Positions 13,834 through 15,257 of a DNA stretch of 15,257 bases are shown piece after piece. The stretch spans positions 1 to 15,257 of the forward strand of contig CAYUPO010000023.1 of assembly GCA_964446685.1 (NCBI GenBank), given 5' to 3'. Position 1 is the stretch's first letter; each line of letters begins with the position of its first letter. The position numbers were made by a program, and so were the translations under genes. The notes beneath the pieces are model-generated. The model was not told where the DNA came from, made no database searches, and saw only the letters and a program-made list of their open reading frames with translations. This stretch comes from CAZWRN01 sp964446685. Its GTDB lineage: Bacteria > Patescibacteriota > Microgenomatia > Daviesbacterales > UBA10151.

Positions 13834-13995
13834 CTATGAAGTTTCGTACTCCGATGCTGTATTATCGGCCGCTGACCGAAGCTCATCTGCTGCTCTTTGT
13901 TTTTCGGCTTTTGCTTCTTCAAGTTGTGCTTCAAGGCTGTCTACTCTCTCAACTTGTTGTTCTAAATTATTAGCTGCATTATTAATGTCATCCAT
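13834..13995 (-). CDS. 53-residue acidic coiled-coil protein
   Basis: A short frame starts at ATG 13993-13995 and ends at TAG 13834-13836. It encodes MDDINNAANNLEQQVERVDS followed by a Glu/Ala/Gln-rich helix (LEAQLEEAKAEKQRAADELR) and a polar tail. Leu and hydrophobic spacing fits a coiled coil over about residues 10-45, probably oligomeric. There is no membrane segment and no Cys. It carries the best ribosome binding site in the window (TAAGGAGGTG, 7 bases before the ATG) and a perfect TATAAT just upstream, so it is very likely expressed. It lies between rny and HU on the same strand. I do not recognise a family; a small structural or adaptor protein is a guess. Confidence 0.8.
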   Translation of the reverse strand: MDDINNAANNLEQQVERVDSLEAQLEEAKAEKQRAADELRSAADNTASEYETS

Positions 13996-14023
13996 AGTAA
14001 CACCTCCTTAGGAGTAAATTATA
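13996..14023 (-). promoter_or_regulatory. -10 element and ribosome binding site of the 53-residue gene
   Basis: A perfect TATAAT (14018-14023) is followed by TAAGGAGGTG (14001-14010) and the ATG at 13995. No -35 match is seen at the right distance. CTCC-TAA-GGAG across 14003-14013 could fold and hide the ribosome binding site. Confidence 0.55.
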
Positions 14024-14072
14024 AGTATTTCTCAAAAAAATTAGGTAATTAAGCCGATAGATTTAAGTAAGT

Positions 14073-15257
14073 TTAAGAACCAGATGTTAGAAAAGATTCA
14101 GTAGCTCTTGTTTCACGAACAGCTGTTATTTTAACAGCTCCTGGAACCATCACCTGTTTTTGGATCTCCACACCTATATCATGAACTAATTTTGGCAACT
14201 CTTCATCATTAATTTTCTCAGGCATTACAATAACTCTGACTTCGCGACCAGCCTGCACTGCAAAAACTTTATCCACACCGTTGTATGACATGGCAATTTT
14301 CTCGATATTTTCCAGTCTGTTGACATAATTTTGCACATTTTCGTGTCTGGCACCCGGTCTACCACCAGAAAAAGCATCTCCTAAAATTACACAAATTGAT
14401 TCAGCTGAGGAAATCGGAATATCCTCATGATGTTCAGCAATACAGGCTATAACTTTTTCCGGAAAACCATGCTGTTTAGCAAACTGCACCCCTTTTTCTA
14501 CATGGGTTCCTTCATCACCGTCATAAACAACTTTTCCAATATCATGCAGTAATCCAGCAACTCTAACAGTATTAACATCAGCACCGATTAATTCAGCAAC
14601 AGCCACAGCGATTTTAGAAACTTCCAATGAATGCTGAATCAGATTTTGACCATAAGAATATCTGTATTTAAATTTACCCATTGTCTGGATAACTTCAGCC
14701 GGGAGTGAAAATACTCCAGCATCATGTGCCAATTTTTCACCAGCTTGCATGATCAAACGATCAACTTCTTTTTTAGCAATTTCAGTCAGTTCCTCAATTC
14801 TCTGCGGCTGGATCCGTCCATCAGCCATCAACTTCTCCAGAGTAATCCGGGCGATCTCTCGTCTCACAGGGTCAAAAGAAGACAAAATAAGTGAATCAGG
14901 CAAATCATCATCCATAACTACATCAACACCAGTTGTTTGTTCAAAAGCTCGGATATTTCTACCTTCCTTACCGATAATTCTTCCTTTCATCTCCTGATCC
15001 GGCAGTCTAACCGTAGAGGTAGTAAATTCACTCATGTAATCAACAGCCCCTGACAACAAAGCATCAGCCAAAATATCTTTTGCTTTATCAGCTGACTGAA
15101 CTTTGATTTCATCTTCAGCTGCTTTTATTTTTTTGGATATTTCAACTGACAAATCTTTTTCAACTGCAGTTAAAAGCTCTTCTTTTGCTTCATCAACACC
15201 CATTTTGGACACTTTTTCCAGCTTTTCAATTAAATCTTTTCGATATTGATCCACTTC
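14073..15257 (-). CDS. rny: Ribonuclease Y (C-terminal part; runs off the right edge)
   Basis: RNase Y is a membrane-anchored endoribonuclease that starts mRNA decay. About 394 C-terminal residues are visible; the N-terminal membrane helix and most of the coiled coil lie outside, since the family is usually about 510-520 residues. The frame is open at the edge (GAA GTG GAT), and the GTG there is internal, not a start. The visible part has the end of the coiled coil (about 1-75), a KH RNA-binding domain with GRIIGKEGRNIRAFE (about 92-106), and the HD domain with QHSLEV, LLHDIGK (about 236-242), AEHHED and GDAFSGGRPGAR. It ends with QAGREVRVIVMP and ITAVRETRA, typical of the family. Metal-binding His-Asp residues are intact, so it should be active. 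No clear terminator follows the TAA. Confidence 0.97.
   Translation of the reverse strand, partial: EVDQYRKDLIEKLEKVSKMGVDEAKEELLTAVEKDLSVEISKKIKAAEDEIKVQSADKAKDILADALLSGAVDYMSEFTTSTVRLPDQEMKGRIIGKEGRNIRAFEQTTGVDVVMDDDLPDSLILSSFDPVRREIARITLEKLMADGRIQPQRIEELTEIAKKEVDRLIMQAGEKLAHDAGVFSLPAEVIQTMGKFKYRYSYGQNLIQHSLEVSKIAVAVAELIGADVNTVRVAGLLHDIGKVVYDGDEGTHVEKGVQFAKQHGFPEKVIACIAEHHEDIPISSAESICVILGDAFSGGRPGARHENVQNYVNRLENIEKIAMSYNGVDKVFAVQAGREVRVIVMPEKINDEELPKLVHDIGVEIQKQVMVPGAVKITAVRETRATESFLTSGS

Noticed and set aside
1..15257. CRISPR array, tRNA genes, integrase or transposase genes
   Set aside because: No regularly spaced repeats, no cloverleaf with a T-loop, and no recombinase-type protein were seen on either strand.

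Overview
The window is AT-rich and reads as bacterial. Its gene set suggests a candidate-phyla-radiation (Patescibacteria) genome, most likely a Microgenomates-type lineage. The evidence is small compact genes, DUF4446 and DUF3048 proteins, a DUF5679 zinc ribbon beside a small membrane protein, a GIY-YIG gene, several large GT-C-type membrane proteins, and a type A RNase P RNA with unusual peripheral helices. This assignment is inference from gene content; no 16S or other marker is present. All 14 visible stop codons are TAA or TAG. The long conserved genes have no internal TGA, so nothing suggests recoding.

Layout from left to right. Positions 1-2567 hold four leftward genes: a partial gene cut by the window edge, a winged-helix/nucleotidyltransferase-like protein, a DUF3048 protein and a DUF4446 protein. 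The DUF4446 gene has a strong promoter. Positions 2789-3324 hold two rightward genes, a small membrane protein and a DUF5679 zinc ribbon; the latter is cut by a 100-N assembly gap. A GIY-YIG gene flanked by an inverted repeat follows (leftward), then yifB (Mg-chelatase-like AAA ATPase, leftward).

Positions 5357-6191 contain no protein gene but two RNA genes transcribed divergently. One is a previously unassigned structured RNA of about 190 nt on the minus strand, with its own promoter and a strong terminator. The other is rnpB (RNase P RNA) on the plus strand. In rnpB, two peripheral helices are built from the same short palindromic repeat, and its 3' end is duplicated 55 bases downstream.

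Positions 6192-10019 are a leftward operon: GT-C-like membrane protein, miaA, AI-2E-type permease. Divergent from it (10105-13390) are a PMT-family glycosyltransferase and a second large membrane protein, overlapping by 32 bases. The three membrane proteins probably serve lipid-linked sugar transfer or cell-surface glycosylation. A bidirectional terminator at 13441-13470 separates them from a leftward set: HU, a 53-residue coiled-coil protein with a perfect ribosome binding site, and the 3' part of rny (RNase Y), which runs off the right edge.

The strongest leads are the unassigned RNA opposite rnpB, the repeat-derived helices and duplicated 3' end of rnpB, and the GIY-YIG cassette whose flanking repeat shares a 13-base core with the rnpB insertion.
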